64,000 nucleotides of DNA from Chara braunii (lineage: Eukaryota > Streptophyta > Charophyceae > Charales > Characeae): positions 786,341-850,340 of the forward strand of contig BFEA01000533.1 of NCBI GenBank assembly GCA_003427395.1, read 5' to 3'. The notes under the pieces are model-generated. The model worked only from the letters and a program-made list of their open reading frames with translations, was not told the origin of the DNA and made no database searches. Position numbers and translations under genes: made by a program. Positions 1 to 11,961 of the stretch are shown one piece after another. The first letter of the stretch is position 1, and every line of letters begins with the position of its first letter.

Positions 1-222
1 CCCCCACCACCCCCTCCTCCTCCCCCGCCTCCATCTCTCTCCCACCACCTTAGCCTCGACTGCCCCCCTTGTCCTCCCTGCGACCAGCTTCGTTGCACTG
101 CGCCGACCACCGATCCTGAATCGCACAGGACTTCACGCATCCTTTTCAGCGCCTCAACGTTCGTCATGGCACTCATCCCCTATGTTCCCCCCTAGCCGTG
201 GCCGAGTTCGGTCGTAGCCGCT
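1..222. other. C/T-rich flank, no gene seen
   Basis: Pyrimidine-rich sequence with runs of CCACC and CCTCC at the start, then unremarkable sequence up to the TGTCGG end of the first noncoding element. I see no coding or RNA signal. Confidence 0.5.
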
Positions 223-2383
223 GTCGGTGCAAATACCCTGATAAGGGTATCCGCCCTAGTTTTTGCAAGTGACAGGAAGTAAGTTTAAAGATTTAAATAT
301 ACCGCGCGAGTTCTGCTGAACCATTGGGTTGCACTGATCGGAGAGCTGATCAGGGTAGAGCACGAGTGGGCGCGCAGTCTGAGGCGCGCGTGTGATATTT
401 CTGTTTGATTAAGCAGCCGGCTTGGTTGGCTGGCCTGAAATTTTATTACTGGGAATAAGAGGTTTGTTCTTACTCGGGATAGGTGACCGTTGCTAGTCTA
501 ACGTACGGAGCGGGGTGCGAGGCGGCCATGGCACAAAAGGGCAAGCCGGCGTAGGGGCCTAGCGGTGGCGTGCTTAGTTGGGAGTAGGAATGAGGGCTGG
601 GGCTGCGTCCCTGGCCTGGGGGCTGCGCAACCCTTGTTTATAGGAGATCCCTCATGTGCTAGTACCAGGCTTGGGCTTAGCCCTATAGGTTACGGTACTT
701 GACTATCATGATGCAGATATGGAGGCCAGCGGGTGGCAGGGTGGGAGCGATGGAGCATTGAAGGGCTGAGGGGTTGAGGGTCCCGCGGGACTATCCCCCT
801 TAGTTTTGCTAGGGAGGGGGGGATCTAAACGCGGGCCCGATAGTCTCCGAATTTTTTATCGTTATTCTGTGATTTCAGTTTTATTTTTGTTTTTGTTTTA
901 TTTTGGGCCAGTATCGGAGGTCATAGCTGCTACAGGCCTAGAGGGTCAAGAATCGTAGTTGCCATAGTACTGAAAGGACTGAGTCCATAACTGGGCTGAA
1001 GTGCCCTTCCGAAGGCAGCTCAACAGTCAGACTGAGACCCGTGGGCTGCGATGAGGTTCGTTGTGTTGAGCAAGCAATACCCAGCCCCAGTTCCCATAGG
1101 TCTAGTTGTGAAGTACCATATGGGAATGTCGGCATTCAGAGCCGATGGAAAGAACAAGTCAACGTCTACCAGACGTATAAATCGGACTGTGGCGCCGAGC
1201 CCTCCAGCCATTCTGCGTGAGCCATGCGAAAGCGCTGTTGCAGCGACTTCGGCAATGGAGGTCTGAGAGGCCCGGATGGTGTAGGGGGCGAGAGAGAGGA
1301 GAGTAGCCATTGTGCAGAGGGGGGAGGTTGCGGCTGCTGTCGTAAATGAAGAAGGAGATCAGGAGGATGGCGACGAGTGCCAAGGCACGACGGATAGAGG
1401 CAGAGAAGGGGAAGGACAAAGGAAATGAACCTGGTACCATTTTTGAGCACGATACATACGAAAAACGGAGCGGGAGGTTGGCAGCAGAGCGGAACAAGCC
1501 GCGGGCAGAATAGCGGGTGAAGCCAGGTAACGGAGCCGATGGGGGGCCGGGAGCAATAGCATGAGGGAGATGAAGGAGATGAACTTGGCTCGAATTGGCG
1601 CCATGGTACATGCATGGAAGGAATGGCGGAAGGATGAGCCGGGCGTAGGTAAGGGGGTTTAGCGCTCTCGTTCTTGGGCGGAATAGAGAGGGGTGAGGAC
1701 TTACCTATGCGGGCCGCCCCATTGAGGGAAGAAAGCGTGAGGACAGCCGTGGGGAACGAAAGTTTACCTGGCAGCGGTTTGGTAGAGTGAGCTCAGCGGA
1801 GAGGTTGGAAAACTACCTATTGACGGATCTTTATGAGTTGCATATCGGACAGAAGCATGTTTTATTGCTAGCCCGCCGCGTCAGTAGTAGGAAGAAACAG
1901 GGAGCGACGCAGCGATCGTGAAGAAGATGGCGGAGGGGAAAGCGGCTTCCCCACTCGTTCCTCCGCGGTTTTTGTCAAGGGAGGAGGCAACTTTGGGATT
2001 CTAACCCCGGGCGACTCACATAGTAAGGTCAGTTCGGACGTCGAGTTAGTAAAAGGCGAGTTAAAGCAGAAGGGTGGTACGCGAACATATGGTGGGAATA
2101 GTATAGAGGGAGCTAAAAAACGAGAGAACTACTTGACTATCGGTAAAATTGAACGGAGGAAGAAGTAGAGTAGGGAGTTTAAGGCGGGGCGACCACAGAT
2201 TCACGTAGAGATTAGGCAGAGAGAGAGGGGGGACTGCGCTTGAGTGTGAAATTAGTAAGTGTCAATGTATCGGGGCGGATTTGGGCAGCGGATGCGTTCA
2301 CTTTTTGGTGTAGTAGTAGCAAGAGGCCAGCTGCGAGTTTGGGGATTTGTCTTTGTTGCAGTTTGCCCAGGCGTGGGATGCGC

Positions 2384-2441
2384 ACGTATCTAGAAGCGAT
2401 CGGTGACGGGTTACGTATCTAGAAGCGATCGGTGACGGGTT
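2384..2441. repeat. Exact 29-bp tandem duplication
   Basis: Two adjacent identical 29-bp units, beginning ACGTATCTAGAAGCGATCGG, lie inside A-left. Exact identity indicates a recent slippage or duplication event. Confidence 0.9.
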
Positions 2442-3857
2442 ACGTGGTTACGTCCGCCTCCGAAGGTTATGAAACGGAGCGCACCTGACCACCATTGTCG
2501 GCCAGGCACATCGGAGTGTGAGCCACTCGGTTTGGGATGTCTGTGTTGTCTGTAAGGGATGACGGTTGTTGTGGACGTGATTCCCTGACTCAGTGGGGAG
2601 TGCGGAGGGACAGTCCGCCGAGTTCAATCGGGAAGTGAGTAGGCTAATATGCGGCTTTGGTCCATGCTGGATGTATGAATGCCCTCGTCTGCGCTCCGCC
2701 TTTGCCCTGCCGCCTGTGTTTCGTTAGCTTCGCAGGAGGTTCGTTACAGACTGGGGTGCTCGCTGTACAGAGTGACGACGTTGTTAGTGTTGCTTAGTTC
2801 TTCGCTATTTTGTTGCCGAGTTGTGCGTCCGCTGGTAGGGCCTCTTGAGTCTGCCGCTTGTGGGCCGGTAGGTTAGTTGCTTTTGTTGATGGTGTCTTGC
2901 ATTCCGCTTCACGACTACCGAACAAGCTGATCCGCTCGACCTGTCGTCCCCTGCAACTGCTGTTGTTCTGCTATGAAGTTATCATGGCCTGTGCCTTCTA
3001 GGCCACGTATTGCATTGTGAGGTCACGACCGGTGAGCCGTGCATTTTACTGAGTAACCCATAACAAGGTAAAGGAGTGAGCTGTAAGACGAGCCACCAAG
3101 TTGGCTATTCTGGCGCCAGGGAGCTGGAAGTGGGTCTGCCTATAGGCCGAGTGAAGGACACAGCTCGGTTGTTACTCAGTTGTTGACGTGATCCTCAGTA
3201 CATGTCGGGGTATGGTGGCTGAGGACTGTTTTGCGGCATATATGGTTGGTCAACTGTTGAGAGACGAGGTTGCAAGTGCTGTATCCGAGCGACAAACTGT
3301 GTACAACTGACATGTCGCCTCCTCCGGCCCACTCTTGAATGACCACTTTGTATCGCTGAACCATTCTCGAGGACAGACAGATTGTGGAACCGCTTTCTGA
3401 CCAAAAGAGGGGTAGTGTAGCAACAGTTGGTCTGAGGGGAGGCATTGAAGAACCAGATGAATAGTCAAGTTGTGAAGGGACCTGCTGCGTACCACTGGTG
3501 GCTGCCTCATACTGCGCGCAGATTGCTGTTGATGATTGATAGAGTGTGAGCTACTACTGGGCACTGCTGTTGCGTATTGCTGCTAGCGGTCGCTGGATGC
3601 CCGGACTGCTGCTGCGTACTGTTTGTTGGCGGCCGCTGCCATTGCTGCTGACCGCCGCTATGGCATTCTGAGGGTGACTGTTGGCGATCGCTGCCATTGC
3701 TGCTAAACCGCCATTGAGTACTACTGCTGTTGCGCATAAAGACGGATACAGGGTGTTGGGCGACTGTAGCTGGACTTAGGGAGGGAGCTTGGGGCTACGA
3801 GGTGGAGGGTCGTCAGGATGAGTTACGTCGGCAGTCTGACTTTGTTGACCAAGCTGT

Positions 3858-4131
3858 CAGTTGGCCGCCATTGCGGGGCCCTCAGGCGAATCAAGATAAC
3901 AAGGCCCTCTCACGCGAGTCTGAGTGCACCCTTCTTGGATCTGAGAGTCTCAAACCTATCTCTATCTGCCATTCTTATTCTAAGTTTAGTCTGTTGGTTA
4001 CAAGAGGAAGGCGGCAGGCGGGATTGCAACCCGTAGGACCGCATCAAGACTCTGTGGGGAGTCATCCCACCGATTGCGGGAGGTCTGCCGGAACCTAGGC
4101 GAGGTTCTGGAGGCAGGGAACCATCAAGTAT
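3858..4131 (-). other. Conserved core module of the element (A-left)
   Basis: A segment of about 260 bp conserved in all four large copies (here; 15296-15560 plus; 43378-43640 plus; 51395-51640 minus). It contains the string GATTGCAACCCGTAGGACCGC and, on the sense strand, starts with TCAGTTCCCTGCCTCC. It is better conserved than neighbouring DNA and lies between the hairpin arrays and the donor-like boxes. I do not recognise it; a functional noncoding domain is possible. Confidence 0.7.
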
Positions 4132-4382
4132 GTAGCTTTCTATACGTATAACCCACTACACCCATGTTTGCAAATTCCCCGTATAGCTTGAATGATGTAT
4201 GCCTGCCTATCGCTATAATTATTGCTTTCTATTCAGGACATAACCAGACTAAGTAAAGGGACACATGTATAATGTCAGTTTCAACTTCTTTGTTTTGCCT
4301 GAAAGCAGATTGTGAGATTGCATCTGGGGGAAGGATGAGAGAAAGGTAGTATTGCGCGAAGTTTGACCGGGTCAACCAAAGG

Positions 4383-5103
4383 CTGGGCCAGTTCCATAAG
4401 TTTGGGAAGACCCAGTGCTGTGTTTTTTTTTGTATTGCCTGGAGAAGCAGACATGTTCCATAAGTTTGGGTGGTCTGGTTGCTCTGACTTGTGAGGGTTG
4501 AATGTGATTGCTTTTTCAGGAGCCAATCAAATCCGTAAGTTTGGGTAATCTGGCGGTCTTGTTTACTTGGGGTTTTGGCAGTTTCTTTAGTTTCTGAACG
4601 AGGAGGGGAGCATGTTCCATAAGTTTGGGTGACCGAACCTCTTCCGGCTTTGGCTTTAAGAGAAATAAATCAGGCTGAGGATCGAGACATGTTCCATAAG
4701 TTTGGGTGGTCTTGGTCCAATGCCTCGCACATGCTGGAACCAGAAGGTTATAACTTATTATACTATTATTATACTATCTATGAACAGGCTAGTCAGACAG
4801 GGTTCTTTAAGTTTGGGTGGTCTGACTATAACTTATCACCAACTGAAGAGAGTACTTAAGTAAGAATAAATTTGTGGTATGAAAGAGCAGACTGAGTCTT
4901 GAGCTGAAGATGATCGGCTTCGTTATATGCTACCTCAAAAGACTAAGTGCAAACAATTATATAAATCTTGGATACTTAAACAGTTTAGGGTGAATAGGGT
5001 GGCCTAGTCATATACCCAAAGAAGAGAAAAGTTGTTGTGCCCTTTGTTTGTGTATACTTCCTGGCTGGGCTAGACATGTTTCATAAGTTTGGGTGGTCTA
5101 GCC
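4383..5103 (-). repeat. Hairpin array I (A-left)
   Basis: About eight units share a loop CATAAGTTTGGGTGG flanked by inverted arms that differ between units. Clear cases: TAGTCAGAC (4790-4798) with GTCTGACTA (4820-4828), 9/9 bp; GGCTAGAC (5068-5075) with GTCTAGCC (5096-5103), 8/8; CAGAC (4448-4452) with GTCTG (4473-4477); CTGGGCC with GACCCAG (4383-4415), one mismatch. Unit spacing is roughly 70-300 bp. Confidence 0.8.
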
Positions 5104-5394
5104 TTATGCCCTATGTAAGTTGGGTATAAGGGATAAATAATTGAAAGACTATGAAGTATTGTTTGCTAAGTTAACTTAGGGATGGTGAGAGTACTTACAT
5201 TTGTGGTTTCACCTGCATGTGACTGAGTGACGCCACTACTTAGTCTGAGTTCAGTTTGATAGGTTGTTGTTGTAGTTGCTCGCCACGTGCTAAAGCCATA
5301 GGAGTTAGAGTGAATTCCTGCATTTTCTGAGCTCGTTTTTTTTTCTTAGATCATTTTCTGTATTTTCTGAGATTTTTTATTCATACTTGGTCTT

Positions 5395-5960
5395 GTATAA
5401 ATCTTGGTAAGCCACTTTCTCTACGGGAAGCGTTGCCGAAATTTCTACAAAATCAAGGAGTTAGTCAAAACTTTGGTTTTTTTCAACATCCAGTCTTGAT
5501 GACTTTTTGGTTTGGTAAGAATCTGGGAAGCCTCCTTTTCTAAAGGAAGTGTTGCCCAAATTTTTACTAATTCAGGGAGTTAGTCTAAATTCGGCCTTGA
5601 AGGGTCAAAGTCATTTCAGATTATGAAATTAGCTTTGTATAAATCTTGGAATAACACTTTTTTTAAGGGAAGCGCTGCCGAAATTTCTACAAATCTAAGG
5701 GGTTGGTTAAAATTTTGTCTTTGCAGACCTCAGACTCCATGTTTGAGTTCATATCTGACTTGGTATAAATCAAAGAAATCTTCCTTTCGAAAGGAAGTGC
5801 TGCCCAAATTTGTGCTAAATCAGGGAGTTAGACAAATTTTGACTTTCTGGAATCTAAAAGTTGGACTTTTGGACTAGTATAAATTTTGTGATGACACTTT
5901 TCCTACGGGAAGTACTGCTGAAACTTTTCCTAATTTAGAGGAGTTAGATTATATTTCGAC
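5395..5960 (-). repeat. Hairpin array II (A-left), alternating unit classes
   Basis: Five units at about 110-120 bp spacing alternate strictly between class 1 (GGGAAGCG..TGCCGAAATTTCTAC) and class 2 (AAAGGAAGTG..TGCCCAAATTT). Many carry a local hairpin, for example CCTTTCGAAAGG in the fourth unit, inside weaker outer complementarity (AAATCTTGG with CCGAAATTT). Confidence 0.75.
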
Positions 5961-7323
5961 AGGTGGCGACGTATGTAGGGGAGACCATGCCTAGAGCTAC
6001 CTTTACTTTGGCACTATTTAGATATTGACTTAGACTTAGTTAAGTAGGATGGTGTGAGTAAGATCGTGATATGCAGATTATTTTCCATGAGCTTATAGAC
6101 TTAGCTTGGGATTGGTCTGTCTTATGTTACAGGTCTCCTTGATTGATTGATTCAGGACTTGGGTTAGATTCAACTTGATTCTACAAGGATCACCTTATGT
6201 TATCACTTATAACAGGTCGGTTGCCGATTCGTCGGTCTACGACTTAACCTCAATCCACTCTCAATACTCAACCTAAAAAGACTTCAACCCTGGTGATTTT
6301 TTCTGTTTTGTAAAGGATTCACCCGGACTTTTATTGAATGACCATTTAACAAAGATACTGAGTATTTAATAAAGGTTGGTTCGCTGGAGGTTAGGGTTTG
6401 CATGGCTAAAGCGAGGGGTATGAGTATGAAGATTGGTTGGAGTTCACTCTGTGTAGTGCATGAATTTTTGCTCGACTCTTTGATGTGATTGCAGGTATGT
6501 TCTGTGACTTGGATTTTTGGATTGGACTGCCTTGCGATCTCACATATATGTATGGCTATGAGAAGCCCTACTATGATTGTGAAATGTGATCGTCACATAT
6601 ATATTCCCCTGTATATTTGTGTGTGTGTATGTATGGGTACCTAGTAGGGTATTTGTATGGTCTGAAGGACCTGCGTACTGGAGACCTATTCAAGGGTTGG
6701 AACTGGTAGGAGGAGGGGGATGACCCCTCTATCTTCTATGTATATACTTCTTGGAGAATTCTTAGTCGGACATTAGTCATGGGCCGGGATTCGAGGTCCT
6801 TATCCAGGATACCCCAAGCCGTGGGCTCTGCAGAGAAGGAGCCTTCCCTCACGCAGACCCTACCTGCCCTGCCCACCGAGATACCCAACCCAGAGGGCAA
6901 AAATGTCGCGAGGGTTGAACGACATGTCCTTCAGCCGTTTAATATCGTGAAGGGTGGCCCCTCATGATACATTCCTTCGGCCATTCAATATCGCGGGGCC
7001 GGAACCGCGCTTACCGTGTGTGATTAACATCGTCGGTTGGTATAAGATAGACCCGCAGCCGCGCAGCCTTATATCAAGGCCTTTGCGATCGATGGATTCA
7101 TGCGTATGCCTAAGTGTTCGGCAGTGGTGTAGGCCGTGTCGCCGACCAAAGGAAAACGAGGGTACCCAAATTGTGATTTCAGGACGGGGAGGCCATCGGC
7201 CTATACTGTGCTTTTTAAGACTTATTATGGATGAACGTTGTAGTCTGTGGCAACCGTCATCCTCGCTCCTGACTCCTTTTCCTCTCTCCCCCATTGTTGA
7301 GGAAGAAGAAGAGGATCCCTGTA

Positions 7324-7326
<3 letters not shown>

Positions 7327-7373
<47 letters not shown>

Positions 7374-7388
7374 TGTGTGTGTGTGTGT
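7327..7388. repeat. (GT)n microsatellite
   Basis: A run of about 30 GT dinucleotides with one interruption (TATGT). It creates long but meaningless VCVC and THTH reading frames on the two strands. Confidence 0.98.
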
Positions 7389-7584
7389 GACCCACCCCTT
7401 ATCCCTTCGGGTGGTTTAACGTAGGGCCGACAAGGCCAGATTGCACAGGGGGCAACTGGCCTTGCGGCCAGACGCCCCCCGGACACCACACACCTCACAA
7501 CCACAGACACATATCACTGTCCTAGTCCATCTTGTAGTCATTCCGGAGGTGGAACTCAACGAGATGTCTACTCACCCGGCTTGG

Positions 7585-8229
7585 CTAATGATCGAAGTTA
7601 TGCTCGAAAAGTTTCTTGACTATCGCCCAACATCTCCCGGTCTCAAAACCATTATCAAACATTGTCCTTACTTTCCCATTGATTTCTCTAGCGGCTTCAC
7701 GGGGGTCGATACAGAGTAAGAGAATGAGTACAGTCTGCGTTGTAATGATCTGCAGGGATTGGGCAATGTTCCGATTAAAGTTGAACTTCATAAATCTACA
7801 GGGAGCAAAGCTCAGACCCTTCTTCTTATCATGCTTCGAGGTGGAATATGCGCCCTGCTCTACGGATGAGACCGAAATCGTCATGTTGAGGAAATTGATA
7901 TTGATGCCTGCATCACTGTCCCTTACCTTAGTGATTTCCTTCATCTCCTTCATCTCAATGAAGTCCTTTGGGTAGATCCAGATCGGATCTGTGTCCTGGT
8001 CGCAATTCTCCTTGAAGAATCGACGAATCGATGGGTTATTTATTGAGCAGAGGCCGTCCACATACCTGTAGGTATCATCAAAGGCAGATACCAGTTGCTT
8101 GTTGTCAGTCCTCAGCAGTCTGATCATTGCTTGATACTCATACGTAAAAAAGTAGATATCGCACCACACTGGGGAGCAGGCAAGACCCATCGATATGCCT
8201 AGAATCTGTTTCCAAACGCAAGTACCCAT
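7585..8229 (-). pseudogene. Penelope-type reverse transcriptase fragment, inactive
   Basis: An open frame of 214 codons resembling the fingers-palm part of Penelope-like or related non-LTR reverse transcriptases. Visible motifs in order: GISMGLACSPVWCDIYFF near residues 11-28 (the G-PMG-ACSP block), RYVDGL near 55-60 at the catalytic YxDD position, IYP near 84-86, and FLNMTISV where family members have FLD. The second catalytic Asp of YxDD is Gly here, so the enzyme would be inactive even though the frame is open. No endonuclease domain is seen. The piece is truncated on both sides and lies next to the broken edge of A-left. The assignment to Penelope rather than another RT class is from motif memory. 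Confidence 0.55.
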
Positions 8230-8239
8230 TTGGATCAGG

Positions 8240-10090
8240 CTGTGGCTTTCCTCATCCCCTGTGTGCAGGCCTCCTGCGAAGAGAAGAGCGTTGAAATGAG
8301 AGCAGAGTACGGAGTGAGGCCGAACCTCTGGTGACCCATCTCATCAGTCGGCCAATTCGCAGTCAATCTACCACATTCTCTTTTCTTCGTCTATACTGCG
8401 GACATTACGTGTTGCTTCGAAACCATCCGTACTGACGACTTTGAGCATAGCTTGGTAAAGCACTAGGTGGGGGTGTCCCTGTGACGAACGACCCGCGCCC
8501 TGAGCGTGAGCGTGGGCGGGTCGAGCCAAATGAGACTCGCAGCGGGGTCGACTTAGGCTCGAGAGTCCTTTAGGGTACAACCGCTACAAAAATGGTGGAG
8601 GTGTCGGGTATGGGTTAAACTGACCCATACGATCTCGAGGGGGGCGCCCGACGCATGGCTGTGTACATAACCGAAGATAAGGAATAAGGACTTGTGTATG
8701 CTCTACTCCCTTGAGTGAATCAGATTTTAGGGCGGCTGGGTGCATGGCAAGGCCAGGCCTGGAGGAATAACATGCTTGCTGCATATTTGATTAGTCGTCT
8801 CCTTTGTGGGGCGACTCTAGTCCTCCTTTTTTCGGGCTGATGTTCGTCAGACCAGAGAAGCCTTGGGCAAGCCGCAGGTCGAGGCTTCCTCTTCGTGCAA
8901 AAGAAGGGCTCCGGTTACTTGGCAGGTGGTTGGAATTCCGAGCCAGTCCGGGTTCCGATGAAAATCCCGCGGCGGAGTGATCCGACCGACCGGGGTGCCT
9001 TCTCTCCTCCTCTTCGGAGCCCAGCGGGCTCCTTGCACCGCACTTGAGATGCTTGAAGGAACCCCATATGAACATAAAGGGTAATCAAGAAGGAACAATC
9101 CTGCCCTATGAACGAACACACAAAGCGAAGATAAGGGGAATGAAGGGAGTTGCTAGACTCCAAGAAAAAAACTAGCTCACCCTTGAAGATGCTCACGAAA
9201 AAGAACCGGGCACTATGTATGGAAATTAGGGGAGAGTGACACACAGTGTCTTGAGAGAAAAGTTGTGAGTTGTGGGTAGGAAACGTTGGGTGCACCAGGG
9301 GAAAGGCACTTGTACTATGTGTGTCCCACTTGAGACTTGTGCTTGCATGATGGGGATTTGAGTGTCCTGCCTTTCGGAAGGAAAGGAGGGGTCTGCACCG
9401 GCCGGTGCAGGTTGCGAAACATCGCTCTCTTTTTGTAGGTTGTCGTGTATCCGTGTGTGGGGGTCAGGCCACCGAGCTGTCTAACGGGAGTTTGTCGCGC
9501 CGAGTGATTAGTAGCATTCTCGTTCATCTTGTGACGGGTCTCGGCACGATGATCTGTCGGGCGGGGTGTGAAACGTCTCTCCAGGCGGGGCCTAGCCTGT
9601 TGACTGGCGGAGGGAGTACCCCTACATGCGGGCAAAGACGGAGCCTCGGAGACGATTAGTAGCTTCAAAAGGTTGCTCCTTGTTGGACCGATGGAAGTGA
9701 ATGCCCGGATGGCTGACTTTCGTCTCAACCGGGGTATGTAGGGGTAATTCCCGGTACCAACGGAGGTATGCAAAAGCGGCAATACGGGATGTGGTATTCT
9801 GGGCAAGAAGGTGAGGGTGACCCCCCACTGGAGTTTGGGTACCACGCTCGCGACGGTTGAGTTGTGCTTGAGGTACGAGATAAAACTACACCGATAGTAA
9901 CAGTGGAGAGACCACTTTCGGGGAAAGGTCGGTGAGGAGATGATCGACCTGTGTACGATGATTGCCTGAGTTTTCTTCTTGTACCTTCCTCTGTAAAGTT
10001 TGCCTGAGGATGTTGGAATGGGAACTGAGCTTCAAAGTCTATTCTCGCCTCCTGTCTAAGTCCGCACGACCAAGAGAAAATGAGGATAAG
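8240..10090. other. No convincing gene
   Basis: About 1.85 kb of moderately GC-rich sequence with only short overlapping ORFs on both strands that lack any recognised motif. It lies between the RT fragment and the first remnant of the tandem P genes, and could hold the unrecognised 5' end (LTR and leader) of the gypsy element. Confidence 0.4.
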
Positions 10091-10094
10091 CCTG

Positions 10095-10265
10095 AATAGG
10101 AGTCGGAAGGAATGGAACCGAGAGAAATGAATATCGGTTGGTGGTGATCAATTGGGGGTACGACGAGGCAATGACATCTGGAAAATGGGTAGGAAAGGTT
10201 AGGGAGACCCGGGTGAGGGGTCTGAAAACAATTCTCATCTAGGAAGAGGGGTCAGTTTGACTGGA
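10095..10265 (+). pseudogene. P0: degraded C-terminal remnant of tandem P gene
   Basis: One reading frame (containing NEYRLVVINW and SGKWVGKVRE, then GLKTILI and a stop) aligns with the C-terminal third of P1 (SSPVHWRIVYRS, GLKELFF) and P3 (LWGVVRQEI). It lies 60-230 bp upstream of P1 on the same strand, so the array once had at least five members. The match is weak and interrupted by stops. Confidence 0.4.
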
Positions 10266-10328
10266 GGGGCCGTGTGATGCTCTCTTATGAAAACAGGGCC
10301 AGAGCCGGAAAACGAGATGGCAAAGTGA

Positions 10329-11129
10329 TTGTCACCTCCTGTCTATTCTAGTGGTCCGGAAATGCCAATAGCCTTAAGGGAAGAGGTATCTGTCGTCCTC
10401 CCGGAAGAAGGAACATGGACGGACCTGGAGCCAGCCTATCAAACTGTGATGCTAAACGAAAAGGACGTGTTCCTCTGGATAGAGACAATTTGGACTAAGG
10501 TCAGCCTCACGAGATTGTCGCCGATCTTGATGAACTTAGAATTTTGGGGGATGGTGAAAGCCCGCGGGTGGGTCTACCTTTCCTAGGAGATGAAAAATGC
10601 AATGGTAATAGGATTGGTATTGGGCATGGCACCGAATCAGTTGTTTAGACAAGCGTAACGGGAAGTGGTATGGACGGCATGTCAGCGGGCGGAAGTGGAG
10701 ATGGACAAGGTAGAGGTGCGAGTGGAGCTCGGGGATAGAGGGAACATGAGGCGGCCCCTTAGGACGATGAGGTGCGTGCTACCCCCGTTTCTGGCGGATG
10801 CAGTCTTTGGGACCAGGGATAGATTGAAACGGATATGTCGGTCGATGGCACACCTGAGCCTATACCAGTGTGCCCGATAGGATTTCCTTAGATTGTCGGT
10901 AGAAGCAGAGCCGTTCGAGGGGAACTGGGCACATGAATTGGCTGAGGTATTAAACCTCCTCAGCGTGGATGAAGTCTTCGTTTCTAGCCCAGTACATTGG
11001 CGGATAGTCTATCGAAGTGTGGCAGCGGGTGAGACCTTCCTAGAGGGGCTGAAAGAGTTGTTCTTTGACGAGGGGGAGGATTTCAGTGATGACGGGGACG
11101 GTAACAAAATAGAGGATTGGGACTTCTGA
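10329..11129 (+). pseudogene. P1: unknown accessory protein of gypsy element (tandem copy 1)
   Basis: A single frame of about 266 codons, broken by three in-frame stops (near 10584, 10657 and 10878), with no frameshift. It aligns along its whole length with P3: an N-terminal block (SVVLPEEGTW then LWIETIW), a middle LPPFL block, and a C-terminal PFEGNW..ELAEVL block. The C-terminus is acidic (DEGEDFSDD). I do not recognise the family or see catalytic motifs. Position upstream of gag on the same strand parallels the extra ORFs found before gag in some giant plant gypsy elements, but no sequence relation to those is claimed. Confidence 0.6.
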
Positions 11130-11347
11130 GGGGAGGACTTACCCGGGAATGGGCTGTCGGCTATGTGCAGGTAGGGAACGATGGCCCGGGAACTCCAGCT
11201 ATGGGATTGCACATTCAAAGGATGGGAACCAAGACAAGTCAGAGGAGGAGTAGAGATGTCTATACCAACAGATAATGACTGGAGGGGGACCACGTGTGAC
11301 TGGGTATGGCTTGAGATCGCACCAGAACTATCATACCTATGGATAGA

Positions 11348-11351
11348 ACGT
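11348..11351. repeat. Target site duplication ACGT, left copy
   Basis: ACGT immediately before the TGTCG start of A-right. The partner is at 18849-18852, directly after CGACA. The choice of 4 bp is supported by restoration of the P2 reading frame. Confidence 0.8.
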
Positions 11352-11477
11352 TGTCGAGCGCATCGGTCCAGCACCACTCAGAGGTAGCGGGGGACCTTCC
11401 CGGCCGCGTCACGCAGGAGTCGGAATATAACCTTTATTGCGATACACTCGTGGAGCTTTCGTAAGCCGCTTTGGCCG

Positions 11478-11690
11478 GGTGCGCCAGCCATACCTCTCGC
11501 GAACCCCTACGACAGGACAGGGCCTACGCGAGGCACGACTACCTCCACCTTACAGGAGCTGTCACCTCCCTTCGATGGGTGTATCCCCGCCGAGCTACCA
11601 GTCCACAGTACGAAAGCTGATCAGCTGCAATCGCAGAGGTGGACCAGCCGAGGGCGCTTCTAGTTCGTTGTAGCATAAGGGGTACGCGCG
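11478..11690 (+). other. Conserved 5' block shared with B-right
   Basis: About 210 bp strongly conserved with 39990-40205, from GTGCGCCAGCCATACCTCTC through GAGGTGGACCAGCCGAGGG. It contains no conserved ORF. It is missing from A-left and C, which are truncated here. Confidence 0.75.
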
Positions 11691-11955
11691 GTACTACGCC
11701 TCTATCGGACCCACACGCGAACTGACATCTTGGGGGGCTGAGGTCCCAAGCGCGGCTCGTCGCCGGTCGACTAGGACGTATCCCACGCGCCACGCACACA
11801 CCACTATAAGATACACAAAAGTAAAGCACGCGCACACACGCACACGAGTACTGAACGACACAAAGGACGTACAACGCAACACACTCCTAGTCCCTTTGAA
11901 TACAAACCATAACTTTACGCAGTGGAAGTCGGTAACTGTCGTACGCGAGGTTTAG

Positions 11956-11961
11956 TATAAG
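11956..11961 (+). promoter_or_regulatory. TATA-like box of A-right
   Basis: TATAAG about 600 bp from the 5' end. The aligned position in B-right has a better TATAAAA (40458-40464). Direction agrees with the downstream hairpins and donor-like boxes. Confidence 0.4.

Larger units (their letters stand above)
223..7560 (-). mobile_element. Noncoding 7.5-kb element family, copy A-left (truncated)
   Basis: The left end is TGTCGGTGCAAATACCC followed by a near-palindrome (ATACCC..GGGTAT). It is homologous to the ends at 18848 (inverted), 38794 (same direction) and 47282 (inverted). Read on the minus strand, the copy contains the same parts as A-right and B-right in the same order: the polyadenylation-like and palindrome segment (6199-6480), hairpin array II (5395-5960), hairpin array I (4383-5103), the conserved core (3858-4131), donor-like boxes (about 1698-1815) and the terminal module (223 to about 910). 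The part matching the first ~600 bp of A-right is not found, so the other end is truncated or replaced; the limit at 7560 is approximate. There is no protein-coding potential beyond composition-driven ORFs. Confidence 0.75.

Noticed and set aside
6954-7510. Overlapping ORFs of 156 and 182 codons on opposite strands with VCVC and THTH runs
   Set aside because: Both are generated by the (GT)n microsatellite, which stays open in several frames; no motif outside it.
9315-9845. 176-codon minus-strand ORF
   Set aside because: No motif, Thr/Pro/Arg-rich composition, overlapped by other short open frames; kept only as part of an unassigned region.
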